Source: Azospirillum picis
Lineage (GTDB): Bacteria > Pseudomonadota > Alphaproteobacteria > Azospirillales > Azospirillaceae
NCBI RefSeq assembly: GCF_017876115.1
Contig: NZ_JAGINO010000002.1
Coordinates: 62,001 to 126,000 of the forward strand
Reading direction: 5' to 3'
DNA length: 64,000 bases
Both the position numbers and the translations under genes were made by a program. The notes below the pieces were generated by a model. That model saw only the letters and a program-made list of their open reading frames with translations. It was not told where the DNA came from and did not search any database. How positions within the stretch are numbered: position 1 is the first letter of the stretch; every line of letters starts with the position of its first letter. Positions 7,849-18,646 of this stretch are shown here, one piece after another.

Positions 7849-10347
7849 ATGGATGCCCACACGCCCGCCCTGATCCCGCCAAACGTCGCCGCCTGGTTCC
7901 GCTCGCGCGGCTGGGCGCCGCACCAGCATCAGGTCGCGATGGTGGAGGCGGCGGAGCGGGGCGAGAGCACGCTGCTGATCGCCCCGACCGGCGGTGGCAA
8001 GACGCTGGCCGGCTTCCTGCCCTCGCTGATCGACCTCGCCGAACGCCCGCGCGAGGGCCTTCACACCCTCTACATTTCGCCGCTGAAGGCGCTGGCGGTC
8101 GACATCCAGCGCAACCTGGAACAGCCGATCGCCGAGATGCGCCTGCCGATCCGGGCCGAGACGCGGACCGGCGACACGCCGGAGGCCAAGCGCAAGCGCC
8201 AGCGCACCCATCCGCCGCAGATGCTGATGACGACCCCGGAGAGCCTGGCGCTGCTGCTCTCCTACACCGACGCCGACCGGCTGTTCCGTGGGTTGCGCTG
8301 CGTCATCATCGACGAGCTTCACGCGCTGGCCGGCACAAAGCGCGGCGACCTTCTGGCCCTGGGCTTGGCACGGCTGTCACGCCTCGCCCCCGCCGCCCGC
8401 CGGGTCGGCCTGTCCGCCACCGTGGCGGAACCGGAGCGGTTGCTCGCCTGGCTGTCGCGGCGCGGCCGCCATGACGGCACAGATTCCGACGACGTCCGCC
8501 TCGTGCTCGGCCGCAGCGGTGCCCGGGCGGAGGTGGAAATCCTGACGTCGCAGGAACGTGTGCCCTGGGCCGGCCACATGGCGATGCACGCCATGAAGGA
8601 GATCTACGGGCGCATCCGCCATCAGCGCACCACCCTGCTGTTCGTCAACACGCGCGCCCAGGCGGAACTGGTGTTCCAGGCCCTCTGGCGGGTCAACGAC
8701 GACAACCTGCCGATCGCGCTCCATCACGGCTCGCTGGCGGTGGAGCAGCGCCGCAAGGTGGAAGGCGCCATGGCCCGCGGCGAGCTGCGGGCGGTGGTCG
8801 CCACCTCGTCGCTCGACCTCGGCATCGACTGGGCGGCGGTCGACCTCGTGGTCCAGATCGGTGCCCCGAAGGGGTCGAGCCGGCTGGTCCAGCGCATCGG
8901 CCGGGCCAACCACCGGCTGGACGAGCCCAGCCGCGCCCTGCTGGTCCCCGCCAACCGTTTCGAGGTGCTGGAATGCCGCGCCGCGCTGGAAGCCGTCCAC
9001 GAGCGCACGCTCGACGGCGAGGCACCGCGGCCGGGCGGGCTCGATGTCCTGGCCCAGCACCTGCTCGGCATGGCCTGTGCCGCGCCCTTCCTCCCCGACG
9101 AGCTCTATGAGGAGGTGGTCTCCGCCGCGCCCTATGCCGCGATGACGCGCGACGAGTTCGACGACGTGCTGGATTTCGTCGCCACCGGCGGCTACGCGCT
9201 CGGCGCCTACGACCGCTTCCAGCGCCTGACGCTGCGCGAGGACGGCCGCATGGCGGTCGCCCGCCCCGCGGTGGCGCGCCAGTACCGCATGAATGTCGGC
9301 ACCATCACCCAGGAGGCGCTGCTGCGCGTCCGCCTGAACCGCGGCCCGGTGCTGGGCGAGGTGGAGGAGTACTTCATCCAGGGGCTCACCCCCGGCGACA
9401 CTTTCCTGTTCGCCGGCCAGTTGCTGAAGTTCATGGGCGTGCGCGAGATGGAAGCCGTCGTCGCCAAGGGCGGCAGCGGCGACCCGAAGGTCCCGGCCTA
9501 TGCCGGCGGCCGGCTGCCGTTGACGACCCAGCTCGCCGAGCGTGTGCGCGCCATGCTGGCCGACCCCGGCCATTGGGACGGATTGCCTGCGGACGTGCAG
9601 GAATGGCTGCGGCTGCAACGCTGCCGCTCCGTCCTGCCGACCCGCGACGGGCTGCTGGTGGAGACCTTCCCCAAGGCTGGCAAGCGCTTCCTCGTCGCAT
9701 ACGCTTTCGAGGGGCGCAACGCCCACCAGACCCTGGGCATGCTGCTGACACGCCGGATGGAGCGGTTCGGGCTCGGCCCGCTCGGATTCGTCGCCACGGA
9801 CTATGTGCTGGCGGTCTGGTCGCTGCGCTCGCCCCAGGACATGGGGGTGGGCATGGAGTCCCTGTTCGACCAGGATATGCTGGGCGACGACCTGGAGGCG
9901 TGGATGGATGAATCCTCCATGCTGCGCCGGACCTTCCGCAACGTGGCGCTGATCGCCGGGGTGATCGACCGCCGCCACCCTGGGCAGGAGAAGACCGGAC
10001 GGCAGGTCACCTTCTCCTCCGACCTGATCTACGACGTGCTGCGCAAGCACGACCCCGGCCATGTCCTCCTGCGGGCGACCAGGGCGGATGCGGCGGGCGG
10101 GCTGACCGACATCCGCCGGCTGTCGGATTTCCTGATGCGGGTGCGCGGCCGCATCACCCACAAGGACCTCGACCGCATCTCCCCCCTGGCGGTGCCGGTG
10201 ATCCTGGAGATCGGGCGGGAGCGGGTGGACGGCAGCGCCACCGACGAACTGCTCGCCGCCGCCGAGGCGGAGCTGCTGGCCGAAGCCATGCCCGAACTCG
10301 CCCCGCCCCGGCCCGGCAACCCGCGGCAGGGGCGCCTGTCCCTGTGA
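7849..10347 (+). CDS. Lhr-type, ligase-associated DEXH-box helicase
   Basis: An 832-residue superfamily 2 helicase. Walker A is APTGGGKT (45-52), the DExH box is DELH (about 155-158), and motif III is LSAT. The later motif with RIGRANHRLDEPSR is typical of Lhr family proteins. The C-terminal half carries the winged-helix and DEAD/H-associated regions of Lhr. The length of about 830 residues fits the 'ligase-associated DNA damage response' subgroup. The next gene is PdeM, which supports that assignment. In many genomes this unit also holds an ATP-dependent DNA ligase and an exonuclease; neither is here. The role is inferred to be DNA repair. Confidence 0.92.
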   Translation: MDAHTPALIPPNVAAWFRSRGWAPHQHQVAMVEAAERGESTLLIAPTGGGKTLAGFLPSLIDLAERPREGLHTLYISPLKALAVDIQRNLEQPIAEMRLPIRAETRTGDTPEAKRKRQRTHPPQMLMTTPESLALLLSYTDADRLFRGLRCVIIDELHALAGTKRGDLLALGLARLSRLAPAARRVGLSATVAEPERLLAWLSRRGRHDGTDSDDVRLVLGRSGARAEVEILTSQERVPWAGHMAMHAMKEIYGRIRHQRTTLLFVNTRAQAELVFQALWRVNDDNLPIALHHGSLAVEQRRKVEGAMARGELRAVVATSSLDLGIDWAAVDLVVQIGAPKGSSRLVQRIGRANHRLDEPSRALLVPANRFEVLECRAALEAVHERTLDGEAPRPGGLDVLAQHLLGMACAAPFLPDELYEEVVSAAPYAAMTRDEFDDVLDFVATGGYALGAYDRFQRLTLREDGRMAVARPAVARQYRMNVGTITQEALLRVRLNRGPVLGEVEEYFIQGLTPGDTFLFAGQLLKFMGVREMEAVVAKGGSGDPKVPAYAGGRLPLTTQLAERVRAMLADPGHWDGLPADVQEWLRLQRCRSVLPTRDGLLVETFPKAGKRFLVAYAFEGRNAHQTLGMLLTRRMERFGLGPLGFVATDYVLAVWSLRSPQDMGVGMESLFDQDMLGDDLEAWMDESSMLRRTFRNVALIAGVIDRRHPGQEKTGRQVTFSSDLIYDVLRKHDPGHVLLRATRADAAGGLTDIRRLSDFLMRVRGRITHKDLDRISPLAVPVILEIGRERVDGSATDELLAAAEAELLAEAMPELAPPRPGNPRQGRLSL

Positions 10348-10438
10348 CGGCACCGGCGCTCCGCCTGTTTCATCCGGGCCGCAAGCCTCACTTTCGCAAG
10401 GGCCCATTTTGCAAGACCAGGAACAGGAGCCGTTCCCG

Positions 10439-11191
10439 ATGATCGACGGCAACCGCGCGCCTCCAACGGCCCTCCACTCCGGAAACTGCGGGAGCCGAAG
10501 CGCCGAGGGCGCCGCCGCCCTGACGCTCTGCGGTGCCCCATTGCTGGCCGACCCCACCGGCGCGCTGTTGTGGCCGGCGCAGGGCGTGCTGGCGGTCGCC
10601 GACCTCCATCTTGAAAAGGGATCGGCCTTCGCCGCCCGCGGCCGCATGCTGCCGCCCTATGATACACGGGCGACGCTGGAGCGGCTGGCCGGCCTCGTCG
10701 CCCGGGAACGTCCGGCCTGCGTGCTGTGCCTGGGCGACAGCTTCCATGACCGCCGGGCATCCGAGCGGATGGATCCGGCCGATGTCGACCGGCTCCGCAC
10801 CCTGACCGCGACCGCCGATTGGGTGTGGATCACCGGCAACCACGACCCGGAGCCGCCGCAGGGCTTCGGAGGCCGCGTGGTGGCGGACCTCACCATCGGC
10901 CCCCTCACCTTCCGGCACGAAGCACGGCCCGGCGCGGTGGGCGAACTGTCCGGTCACCTGCACCCGGCGGCGGCTGTGGCCCTGGGCGGGCGGCGGGTGC
11001 GCGAGCGCTGCTTCGCCCATGACGGCGCCAAACTGATCCTGCCGGCCTTCGGCAGCTTCACCGGCGGGCTGAACGTGCTCGACCCCGCCTTCAAGGGGCT
11101 GCTGGCACCGGGCTTCGAGGTGCTGATGACCGCGCGCGGCCGGGTCTATCGCTTTCCCAGTGCCCGCCTGGCGCCGGACCGGGCGCGCTGA
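10439..11191 (+). CDS. pdeM: Ligase-associated DNA damage response endonuclease PdeM
   Basis: A 250-residue calcineurin-like metallophosphoesterase. Metal-binding motifs are seen in order: VADLHLEKG, LGDSFHD, ITGNHDPEP and GHLHP. PdeM proteins cluster with an Lhr-type helicase and an ATP-dependent ligase in many bacteria; here the helicase is immediately upstream. The ATG at 10439 has AGGAG nine bases before it and is preferred over the upstream TTG at 10409. The downstream photolyase gene, in the same direction, starts 73 bases after the stop. Confidence 0.9.
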   Translation: MIDGNRAPPTALHSGNCGSRSAEGAAALTLCGAPLLADPTGALLWPAQGVLAVADLHLEKGSAFAARGRMLPPYDTRATLERLAGLVARERPACVLCLGDSFHDRRASERMDPADVDRLRTLTATADWVWITGNHDPEPPQGFGGRVVADLTIGPLTFRHEARPGAVGELSGHLHPAAAVALGGRRVRERCFAHDGAKLILPAFGSFTGGLNVLDPAFKGLLAPGFEVLMTARGRVYRFPSARLAPDRAR

Positions 11192-11264
11192 GGCCCTGGC
11201 CCAAGCGCAAGCGCAAGCGCGGCCTATATCGGTATGCCTGGACGAGCCCCACCGAGCAGCCCGC

Positions 11265-12752
11265 ATGTCCGTTCCGATCATCGTCTGGTTCCGCAATGAT
11301 CTCCGTCTGGCCGACAACCCGGCACTGGCAGCGGCCGTCCAAGACTCCGCGACGCACGGCGCACCGGTCATTCCGCTCTATATCCTGGAGGATGAGGCGA
11401 CCGACGCCACCGCTCCGTCCTCGGCGCGTGCCCTCGGCGGCGCCCAGCGCTGGTGGCTGCACGGCAGCCTGGAACGGCTCGGTGCATGCTGCACCCGCCG
11501 CGGATCGCCCCTGCTGCTCCGCCGAGGCGACGCCGGCGCGGTTCTCGAAGCCCTGGTGGCGGAGACGGGCGCCGGCAGCGTGCTGTGGAACCGCCGCTAT
11601 GCACCGGCGCTGGCGGCCCGCGACGCCGCGGTCGGGGAAAGGCTGAAGGAGCGCGGCGTCGACGTCCGCAGCTTCAATGCCGGCCTGCTCGCCGAACCCT
11701 GGACCGTGAGCAAGAAGAGCGGCGGACACTTCAAGGTCTTCACCGCCTTCTGGCGCCATCTGGCGGCGACGCTGTCGCCCCCGCGTCCGACCCGCGCGCC
11801 CGCGACCCTGAAGGCCCCGAAAGACCGGCCGGCCGGCGACGCCCTCGCGGACTGGACCCTGTTGCCGACCAAGCCCGACTGGGCGGCCGGCCTGCGGGAA
11901 CGCTGGGTTCCGGGCGAGGTGGCGGCACAGTCGCGGCTCGCCGCGTTCCTCGATGGACCGGTCGGCGCCTATGCGGCCGGGCGCGACCGCCCGGACCAGG
12001 ACGGCACCTCCGCCCTTTCGCCCTATCTGGCCTTCGGAGAGCTGGGGCCACGGCAAATCTGGCACGCCGCCCGCCACGCGGCCGACGCCCGCCCGGAACT
12101 GGCTCCGGGGATCGAGGTCTTCCTGCGCGAGATCGGCTGGCGGGAATTCCAATACCACCTGCTGCACCATGTGCCCGACCTGCCGGACGAGCCGCTCGAC
12201 CGCCGGTTCGCCGGCTTCCCCTGGCGCACGGATGCGGCGGGGTTCCGGGCGTGGCGGCGCGGGCGCACCGGCTATCCCATCGTCGACGCCGGCATGCGCC
12301 AGTTGTGGGAAACTGGCTGGATGCACAACCGCGTGCGGATGATCGCCGCGTCCTTCCTCGTCAAGGACCTGCTGCTGTCCTGGCAGCAGGGAGAGCGGTG
12401 GTTCTGGGACACGCTGGTCGATGCCGATCTCGCCCAGAATGTCGGCAACTGGCAGTGGGTGGCCGGCAGCGGCGCCGATGCGTCGCCCTTCTTCCGCGTC
12501 TTCAACCCCGTGCTGCAGGGCGGGAAGTTCGATCCCGAGGGTGACTATGTCCGCCGTTATGTCCCGGAACTGGCCGGGTTGCCTCGGCGCTGGATCCACC
12601 AGCCCTGGGCGGCGCCCGCCGAGGTGCTGCGGAAGGCCGGCGTCACGCTCGGCAAGGACTATCCGCATCCGGTCCTCGACCATGGGGCGGCCCGCGACCG
12701 GGCGCTCACGCTCTACCGGACGCACAAGCGGCGTGCGGAAGCCGCGTCCTGA
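11265..12752 (+). CDS. phrB: Deoxyribodipyrimidine photolyase (class I CPD type)
   Basis: Light-driven repair of cyclobutane pyrimidine dimers. The 495-residue protein starts with the antenna-domain signature IVWFRNDLRLADNPAL. The C-terminal FAD domain includes FLREIGWREFQYHLL, GYPIVDAGMRQLWETGWMHN, SFLVKDLLLSW and the asparagine-rich NVGNWQWVAG and SPFFRVFNP segments. The last two are usual for folate-type class I photolyases. The ATG at 11265 gives the normal N-terminus. It follows pdeM closely, so three DNA-repair genes run in one direction. Confidence 0.95.
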   Translation: MSVPIIVWFRNDLRLADNPALAAAVQDSATHGAPVIPLYILEDEATDATAPSSARALGGAQRWWLHGSLERLGACCTRRGSPLLLRRGDAGAVLEALVAETGAGSVLWNRRYAPALAARDAAVGERLKERGVDVRSFNAGLLAEPWTVSKKSGGHFKVFTAFWRHLAATLSPPRPTRAPATLKAPKDRPAGDALADWTLLPTKPDWAAGLRERWVPGEVAAQSRLAAFLDGPVGAYAAGRDRPDQDGTSALSPYLAFGELGPRQIWHAARHAADARPELAPGIEVFLREIGWREFQYHLLHHVPDLPDEPLDRRFAGFPWRTDAAGFRAWRRGRTGYPIVDAGMRQLWETGWMHNRVRMIAASFLVKDLLLSWQQGERWFWDTLVDADLAQNVGNWQWVAGSGADASPFFRVFNPVLQGGKFDPEGDYVRRYVPELAGLPRRWIHQPWAAPAEVLRKAGVTLGKDYPHPVLDHGAARDRALTLYRTHKRRAEAAS

Positions 12753-12924
12753 GCGATGCCCTTCACCGAAGCGTCACCCCTGCGTCCGCAAAGCGTCATG
12801 CGTGGCGGTTATCCTGCCGTCGACGGTCCGACGGGGCCGTCCCGTCCGGCAAGCGAGAAGGATGGCGGACGCTCCCCCGCGGCCGACCCGATCCCGCCCG
12901 AAGAACGACAATGCCACTCGGCAA

Positions 12925-12954
12925 GGCGGCTCCGGCGACGGAGCCGCCTTCTTC
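12925..12954 (+). terminator. Rho-independent terminator after photolyase gene
   Basis: A perfect ten-base stem, GGCGGCTCCG (12925-12934) with CGGAGCCGCC (12939-12948) and a GCGA loop, is followed by TTCTTC. Two adenines before the stem extend the pairing. It separates the repair genes from zur. The rest of the roughly 300-base gap (12753-13052) shows no gene. Confidence 0.8.
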
Positions 12955-13034
12955 ATGCGCTTTCGCCTGCCGGGTCGCTGCCGCAGGACCTGCCCTGGCA
13001 TGTCCTGTTCGCCACGTTGCATCGGCAGGTCACA

Positions 13035-13049
13035 TGTTATAAAGTAACA
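13035..13049 (+). promoter_or_regulatory. Candidate Zur operator
   Basis: TGTTATAAAGTAACA is a five-base inverted repeat (TGTTA/TAACA) around a five-base centre. It resembles the AT-rich Zur/Fur-family boxes of alphaproteobacteria and stands out in a GC-rich background. It ends three bases before the zur ATG, so a bound regulator would cover the start of the gene. Autoregulation by zinc is inferred. Confidence 0.6.
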
Positions 13050-13052
13050 CCC

Positions 13053-13519
13053 ATGTCCGCCCTGCACGACCATACCCACTGCATCGCCGATGCGCTGACC
13101 CGCGCCGACGCGCTGTGCGCCGAACGGGGCGCCCGGCTGACCGCGCTGCGCCGCCGTGTGCTCGAACTCGTCTGGTCCAGCCACCGGCCCCGCGGCGCCT
13201 ATGCCATCCTGGAGGACCTCAGCCAGCAGGAGGGCAAGGCGACCGCTCCGCTGACCGTCTACCGGGCGCTGGAGTTTCTGGTCGAACAAGGGCTGGTCCA
13301 TCGGATCGAATCGCTGAACGCCTATGTCGGCTGCGCCGATCCCGGCGCCGTCCATTCCGGCCAGTTCCTGGTGTGCGAGTCCTGCGGCGATGCCGCCGAG
13401 ATCGACGATCCGCGGGTCGGCGCCGCCATCATCGCCGCGGCGGCCGACCGTGGCTTCCGCGTCCAGCGCCCCACCGTCGAGGTGCGCGGCCTGTGCAAAT
13501 CCTGTCAGGAGAATCCCCG

Positions 13520-13523
<4 letters not shown>
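13053..13523 (+). CDS. zur: Zinc uptake regulator (Fur family)
   Basis: A 156-residue Fur-family repressor. The winged-helix part shows SSHRPRGAYAILEDLSQ and the recognition segment APLTVYRALEFLVEQGLVHRIES. The dimer domain has two CxxC pairs (CESC and CKSC) that hold the structural zinc. The Zur assignment, over Fur, rests on the alanine/glycine-rich N-terminal pattern and on its coupling to a His-rich COG0523 GTPase. The ATG at 13053 has no visible ribosome-binding site because the candidate operator fills that space; a leaderless transcript is possible. Its TGA stop overlaps the TTG start of the next gene. Confidence 0.9.
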
Positions 13524-14680
<1,157 letters not shown>

Positions 14681-14689
14681 GCGCTGGCC

Positions 14690-14767
14690 CGGCTGGCGGC
14701 GCCCCACCTCCCCGCTTCTCCTTCCTGACTATGCCGCGAGGATGGGGAGGTGGGGCGCCGCCAGCCG
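14690..14767. repeat. 24-bp perfect inverted repeat between convergent genes
   Basis: The arms at 14690-14713 and 14744-14767 are perfect reverse complements, separated by 30 bases. They lie between the stop of the COG0523 GTPase gene and the stop of the M1 peptidase gene. A two-way terminator is the simplest reading, but neither arm is followed by a T-run, and the long loop is unusual. The palindrome could also be a dispersed intergenic element. Confidence 0.8.
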
Positions 14768-14784
14768 GAGAGGCATAACCGTCC

Positions 14785-16740
14785 CTAACGCCCCACCGTG
14801 CGCCGCAACGGACTGTCACCCGCCGGCCAGACGCCACGATCGACCGCCTTCGCTCCGTCGAACACCAGCCAGCTCTGCCGCCCGTAATGCGGCAATGGCC
14901 GCAGCAGGGCCTGCAAGGCAGCCGCGTCGGCCGCCGACACCACCAGGACGGCCCGCCCGTCACTCGTCCGCGACACCCAGACCCGCGCGCTGCCCCGCCC
15001 GGCGAGTTCCGCCGGAACCGGCGGCAGGCGCCGACGCTCCAATTCCCGCCCCACCGCCGCGTCGGTGCCCACCAGCACCAGCGGTGCATCCGCGCGGCCG
15101 CCGCCGGCCGGCGGCGCCGCGTCCATCATCCGCGCCGCAAGCATTCCGGCGGCTTGCGCCGCGTCGCCATCGGCGGCGATGACCCGTTCGGCGCCGGTGC
15201 GCAACGTGACGTCACGCAGGATCGCCGGCGCTTCCCCCGGAGCCAGCCGGCGGAACAGGTCGAACTCGGGGTCGACGGACACCGCGACCGGGGCTGCGGA
15301 AACCGGCAGGCTGATCGCGGCCTCGCGCGCGTCCAGCCGCACGCCGTGGGTCTCCACCCCGGCCGCCGTCTCAACCCGCACCGGCACGGTGAGCGCGTAG
15401 GGAGGATCCGCGTCCTGCCGCAGGGTCAGCACGATGCGGCCGGCGTCGGTCCGCACATCGGCCAGCGTCAGGGCCGGTGCGCCCCGCCGCTCGACCCACT
15501 GCGAGAACACGCCTCCAAGATCACGGCCGGATGCCGTCTCGAAGGCGTGGCGCAGGTCGGGCCAGCCGGCGTCCTTGAAGGCGTGCTCCGTCCAGAAACC
15601 GCGGATGCCTGCGTCGAACGCATCCGCCCCGATCTCGTCCTCCAGCATATGAAACAACATCGCCGCCTTGCCGTAGCCGACGATCTGGGCGGCATCGTGC
15701 ACTTTGGACCGGAATTCCGTTAGCGGGCGATCGCGCTCCGCCGGCAGCGCGGCATAGTCCCGCAGCCAGTCGAGCCGCATCTGTCGCGCCGCGTCGGCAG
15801 CGCGCGCACGGGCGCCGGCATAATCGGCCATGTAGGTGGTCAGCCCCTCCGCCCAGTTGCCGCCTTCGCCGACCCGCACGCCGTTGCCCCACCAGTTGTG
15901 CAGGACCTCGTGGCTCAGCGACTGGCCGCGGATGAACGGCAGCGGCAGCACGGCCCTCCCGATGGCGGTCAGGCCCGGAAATCCCAACCCGACCGGCGGC
16001 GGCACCGAGACGATGCTGAACCCGGCGAAGGGATAGGGTCCGATCCGATGGGAAAAGCCGGCGATGGCCTGCTGCGTCAGGTCGAGATAGCCGTCGGCGA
16101 GCCCCGCCTGCTCGGCGTGCCGGTAAAGACGCAGGCGCAGGTCGCCGGCGGTCCGCTCCTCCAGCGTCCAGGGACCGGCGAACAGCGAAGGCTCCTCGAC
16201 GCTGCGGGTTTCCTCGAACACGGCACGGTAACCGGCGGGATCGCGCGCTTCCTCCACCAGCCTGCCGGTGGCGACCGCCAGATAGGGCGCCGGCACCCGC
16301 ACCGACAGCCGCCATGTCGGCGGCTCCTGTTTGGCGGCGGTCAGGCCGGGCAGCCAGCCGGCCTGACCCGGGAGGAAGGCGCCCTCGCCATCCAGCGCCA
16401 GCCCGGTCCCCGCAGCGAAGCCCGGAAGGCGCCCGGCATAGCGGATCGTCACCACCCCGGGATCATCGGGTACCGTCAGCCGCAGGGCCTCGCCGCGTCG
16501 CGCCGCCGGGAGGGGGCGGTCGCCGACGCGAACCTCGCCCACCTCCAGGGCGGGATCCAGGCGCAGGACCTGGAGGCCCGGCGGCAGGGTGATATGGTCC
16601 ACCGCCTCAAGCCGGCCGGAGGCGGGTTCGAGCGTCAGTTCGACGTCATGGTGAAGCGGGGCGGCGCCGGCCCGGGCGGCCACGCCCAGGACGACGGCCG
16701 CGGCCGCCAGGGCCAGGGCCCGGATGCCTGTGGTCGTCAT
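14785..16740 (-). CDS. M1 family metallopeptidase (secreted)
   Basis: A 651-residue zinc aminopeptidase-like protein. The start at 16740 gives a clear signal peptide (MTTTGIRALALAAAAVVLGV...) ending near an Ala-x-Ala site. The active-site motif is HEVLHNWW, followed about 18 residues later by the third zinc ligand in NWAEGLTTYMADY, as in M1 peptidases. The usual GAMEN exopeptidase motif is not obvious, so the substrate is uncertain. A C-terminal region of about 200 residues, rich in beta-strand patterns, has no catalytic motif. A periplasmic location is inferred. The gene converges on the GTPase gene. Confidence 0.88.
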   Translation of the reverse strand: MTTTGIRALALAAAAVVLGVAARAGAAPLHHDVELTLEPASGRLEAVDHITLPPGLQVLRLDPALEVGEVRVGDRPLPAARRGEALRLTVPDDPGVVTIRYAGRLPGFAAGTGLALDGEGAFLPGQAGWLPGLTAAKQEPPTWRLSVRVPAPYLAVATGRLVEEARDPAGYRAVFEETRSVEEPSLFAGPWTLEERTAGDLRLRLYRHAEQAGLADGYLDLTQQAIAGFSHRIGPYPFAGFSIVSVPPPVGLGFPGLTAIGRAVLPLPFIRGQSLSHEVLHNWWGNGVRVGEGGNWAEGLTTYMADYAGARARAADAARQMRLDWLRDYAALPAERDRPLTEFRSKVHDAAQIVGYGKAAMLFHMLEDEIGADAFDAGIRGFWTEHAFKDAGWPDLRHAFETASGRDLGGVFSQWVERRGAPALTLADVRTDAGRIVLTLRQDADPPYALTVPVRVETAAGVETHGVRLDAREAAISLPVSAAPVAVSVDPEFDLFRRLAPGEAPAILRDVTLRTGAERVIAADGDAAQAAGMLAARMMDAAPPAGGGRADAPLVLVGTDAAVGRELERRRLPPVPAELAGRGSARVWVSRTSDGRAVLVVSAADAAALQALLRPLPHYGRQSWLVFDGAKAVDRGVWPAGDSPLRRTVGR

Positions 16741-16840
16741 GCCGCCAATATGGGGCCGGCAAGCGATCCCAGCCAGCGCGACCCGATGTCCGCGGCTGTT
16801 CCAGCCCGGCGCTGGTTCCGGCGGTGCCCGATCCCGCAGC

Positions 16841-16904
16841 GCCCGCACCGCCACCGACCGCTGCCGGTCCATGAGGACCTACGGCGGTCGGTGGCGGTGC
16901 GGGC
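16841..16904. terminator. 20-bp perfect inverted repeat, likely terminator of the chemoreceptor gene
   Basis: The arms at 16841-16860 and 16885-16904 are perfect reverse complements with a 24-base loop. The element lies 62 bases past the stop of the minus-strand chemoreceptor gene and upstream of the M1 peptidase gene. No T-run follows, so factor-independent termination is not certain. Confidence 0.7.
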
Positions 16905-16966
16905 GGTGATGGACGCGCTGGTGGCGGTCGTCGCGTCCGGACGCGCGTTGCTGGAGGACTGACCGC

Positions 16967-18646
16967 TCAGGCCGCCCTGATGCTGGCGAGGAAGCCGTCC
17001 ACCTCGCCGCGCAGCCGGTCGGCGACGCCGGACAGCCGACCGGCCTCGTCCAGCATCTCGTTCGCCTTGCCGCCGGCATCAGCGACAGCCTCGTTGGCGC
17101 CGGCGACGTTCGACGAGACGGCCTGCGCGCCCATCGCCGCCTGCTGGACGTTGCTGGAGATGTCGCGGGTCGCCGCACCCTGCTGCTCGACGGCGGCGGC
17201 GATTGCTCCCGAGATGCCGGTGATCTCGCCGATCACCGCGTCGATGTCATGGATCGCGGCGACCGCGACATCGGTGGCCTGCTGGATTTCGCTGATCTTC
17301 TTCTGGATGTCCTCGGTCGCGCGGGCGGTCTGGTTGGCCAGCCCCTTCACCTCGCTGGCGACGACGGCGAAACCCTTGCCGTGCTCGCCGGCGCGGGCCG
17401 CTTCGATCGTGGCATTGAGCGCCAGCAGGTTGGTCTGCCCGGCGATGGAGTTGATGAGGCTCACCACATCGCCCACCTCGGCGGCGGCGCGGACCAGCCC
17501 GTCCATCACCCGGTTGGCCCTCGTGGCCTCAGTCACCGCACGGTTCGCCACCTCGTTCGAGGCGCCGATCTGCCGCCCGATCTCGCCGATCGACGCGGAC
17601 AGCTCCTCTGTCGCCCCGGCCACGGTGTTGACGCTGACCGCCGCCTCGTCCGCCGCCATCGCCGCGGCGGAGCTGCGGCTGGCCGCGCTGGTCGTGCTGC
17701 TGTTCAGGGCATCAGCCGTCCGCCGCATGGTGCCGGCCGATGCCGTCACCTGGCTGACCACTTCGCCGATGGACCGCTGGAACCCGTCGGCGAGCGACGA
17801 CAGGAGTTGCAACCGCTCCGCCTCGGCCTTCGCGCGCAATTCCTCCTGCCCGTCACGCAGGCGTCGGTTCTCGATCGCGCGGTCCTTGAAGATGTCGACG
17901 GCCTTCGCCATCCGGCCGATCTCGTCGCCACGGCCGGCATCGGTCACCGCGACGTCCAGGTCGCCGTCCGCAAGCCTGCTCATGACCGTCGTGAGCCGCG
18001 ATAGCGGCAGCGTGATCGACCGTGTCAGCCAGAGCGCAAGCACCAGCGCCAGGGTGCCCAGCCCGCCACCCCAGATGCCGGCATCGATCGCGTGCCGACG
18101 GAAATCGGCGTCGATGTTGTCGATGTAAACGCCGCTGCCGACCATCCAGTGCCATTGCGGCGACATCAGCGCGTAACTGATCTTGGGGCTCGGCTCGGTC
18201 TGGCCGGCCTTCGGCCAGGAGTAGGCAACGAAGCCACCGCCATTCCGGGCGGCGTCCAACTGCAGCCTCATGAAGGCGACGCCATTGGGGTCCTTGGCTT
18301 CGCCCAGGTTCTTGCCTTCAACCTGGGGCTGGCCGCCATGGACCAGGACCTTCCCGTCGGCCTCCATGACGTACAGGTACTCCGTTCCAGAGTACCGCAT
18401 CGCACGCAGGCTGTTCCGGGCCAGGCTCTGCGCCTGATCCCTGGTCAGCTCGCCGGTCGCCACCCGGCTCTCGTAGTCCTTGACGATGCCGATCGCGGCC
18501 TCCGTCACCGACCGCACCTTATCCTGGCTGGCCTCCTCCTGCGTGTCCTGCAGACCGCTGAGAATTATGGCCGCAACGCCGGTCATGGACGCAAGCATAG
18601 TAACAGTTATGACCAACATTCTTGCACGAATGCCGATGCTTTGCAT
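16967..18646 (-). CDS. Methyl-accepting chemotaxis protein with single Cache domain
   Basis: A 559-residue chemoreceptor. The N-terminal transmembrane segment (about residues 8-30) is followed by a periplasmic single-Cache domain. This domain contains the segments [18 protein letters not shown] and [12 protein letters not shown], typical of sCache_2. A second transmembrane segment (about residues 190-210), a HAMP domain and a long signalling coiled coil follow. The conserved hairpin tip is [23 protein letters not shown], split here as [12 protein letters not shown] and TIEAARAGE. Cache_2 receptors often sense small organic acids; the ligand here is not known. The gene is preceded by an AT-rich gap of about 180 bases that should hold its promoter. 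The C-terminus has no CheR-docking pentapeptide. Confidence 0.94.
   Translation of the reverse strand: MQSIGIRARMLVITVTMLASMTGVAAIILSGLQDTQEEASQDKVRSVTEAAIGIVKDYESRVATGELTRDQAQSLARNSLRAMRYSGTEYLYVMEADGKVLVHGGQPQVEGKNLGEAKDPNGVAFMRLQLDAARNGGGFVAYSWPKAGQTEPSPKISYALMSPQWHWMVGSGVYIDNIDADFRRHAIDAGIWGGGLGTLALVLALWLTRSITLPLSRLTTVMSRLADGDLDVAVTDAGRGDEIGRMAKAVDIFKDRAIENRRLRDGQEELRAKAEAERLQLLSSLADGFQRSIGEVVSQVTASAGTMRRTADALNSSTTSAASRSSAAAMAADEAAVSVNTVAGATEELSASIGEIGRQIGASNEVANRAVTEATRANRVMDGLVRAAAEVGDVVSLINSIAGQTNLLALNATIEAARAGEHGKGFAVVASEVKGLANQTARATEDIQKKISEIQQATDVAVAAIHDIDAVIGEITGISGAIAAAVEQQGAATRDISSNVQQAAMGAQAVSSNVAGANEAVADAGGKANEMLDEAGRLSGVADRLRGEVDGFLASIRAA

Noticed and set aside
8377..10647. 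Minus-strand open frame of 756 codons opposite the helicase gene
   Set aside because: It is the antisense of a helicase with all its motifs; the protein is His/Gln/Gly-rich with no domain, as expected for GC-rich shadow frames.
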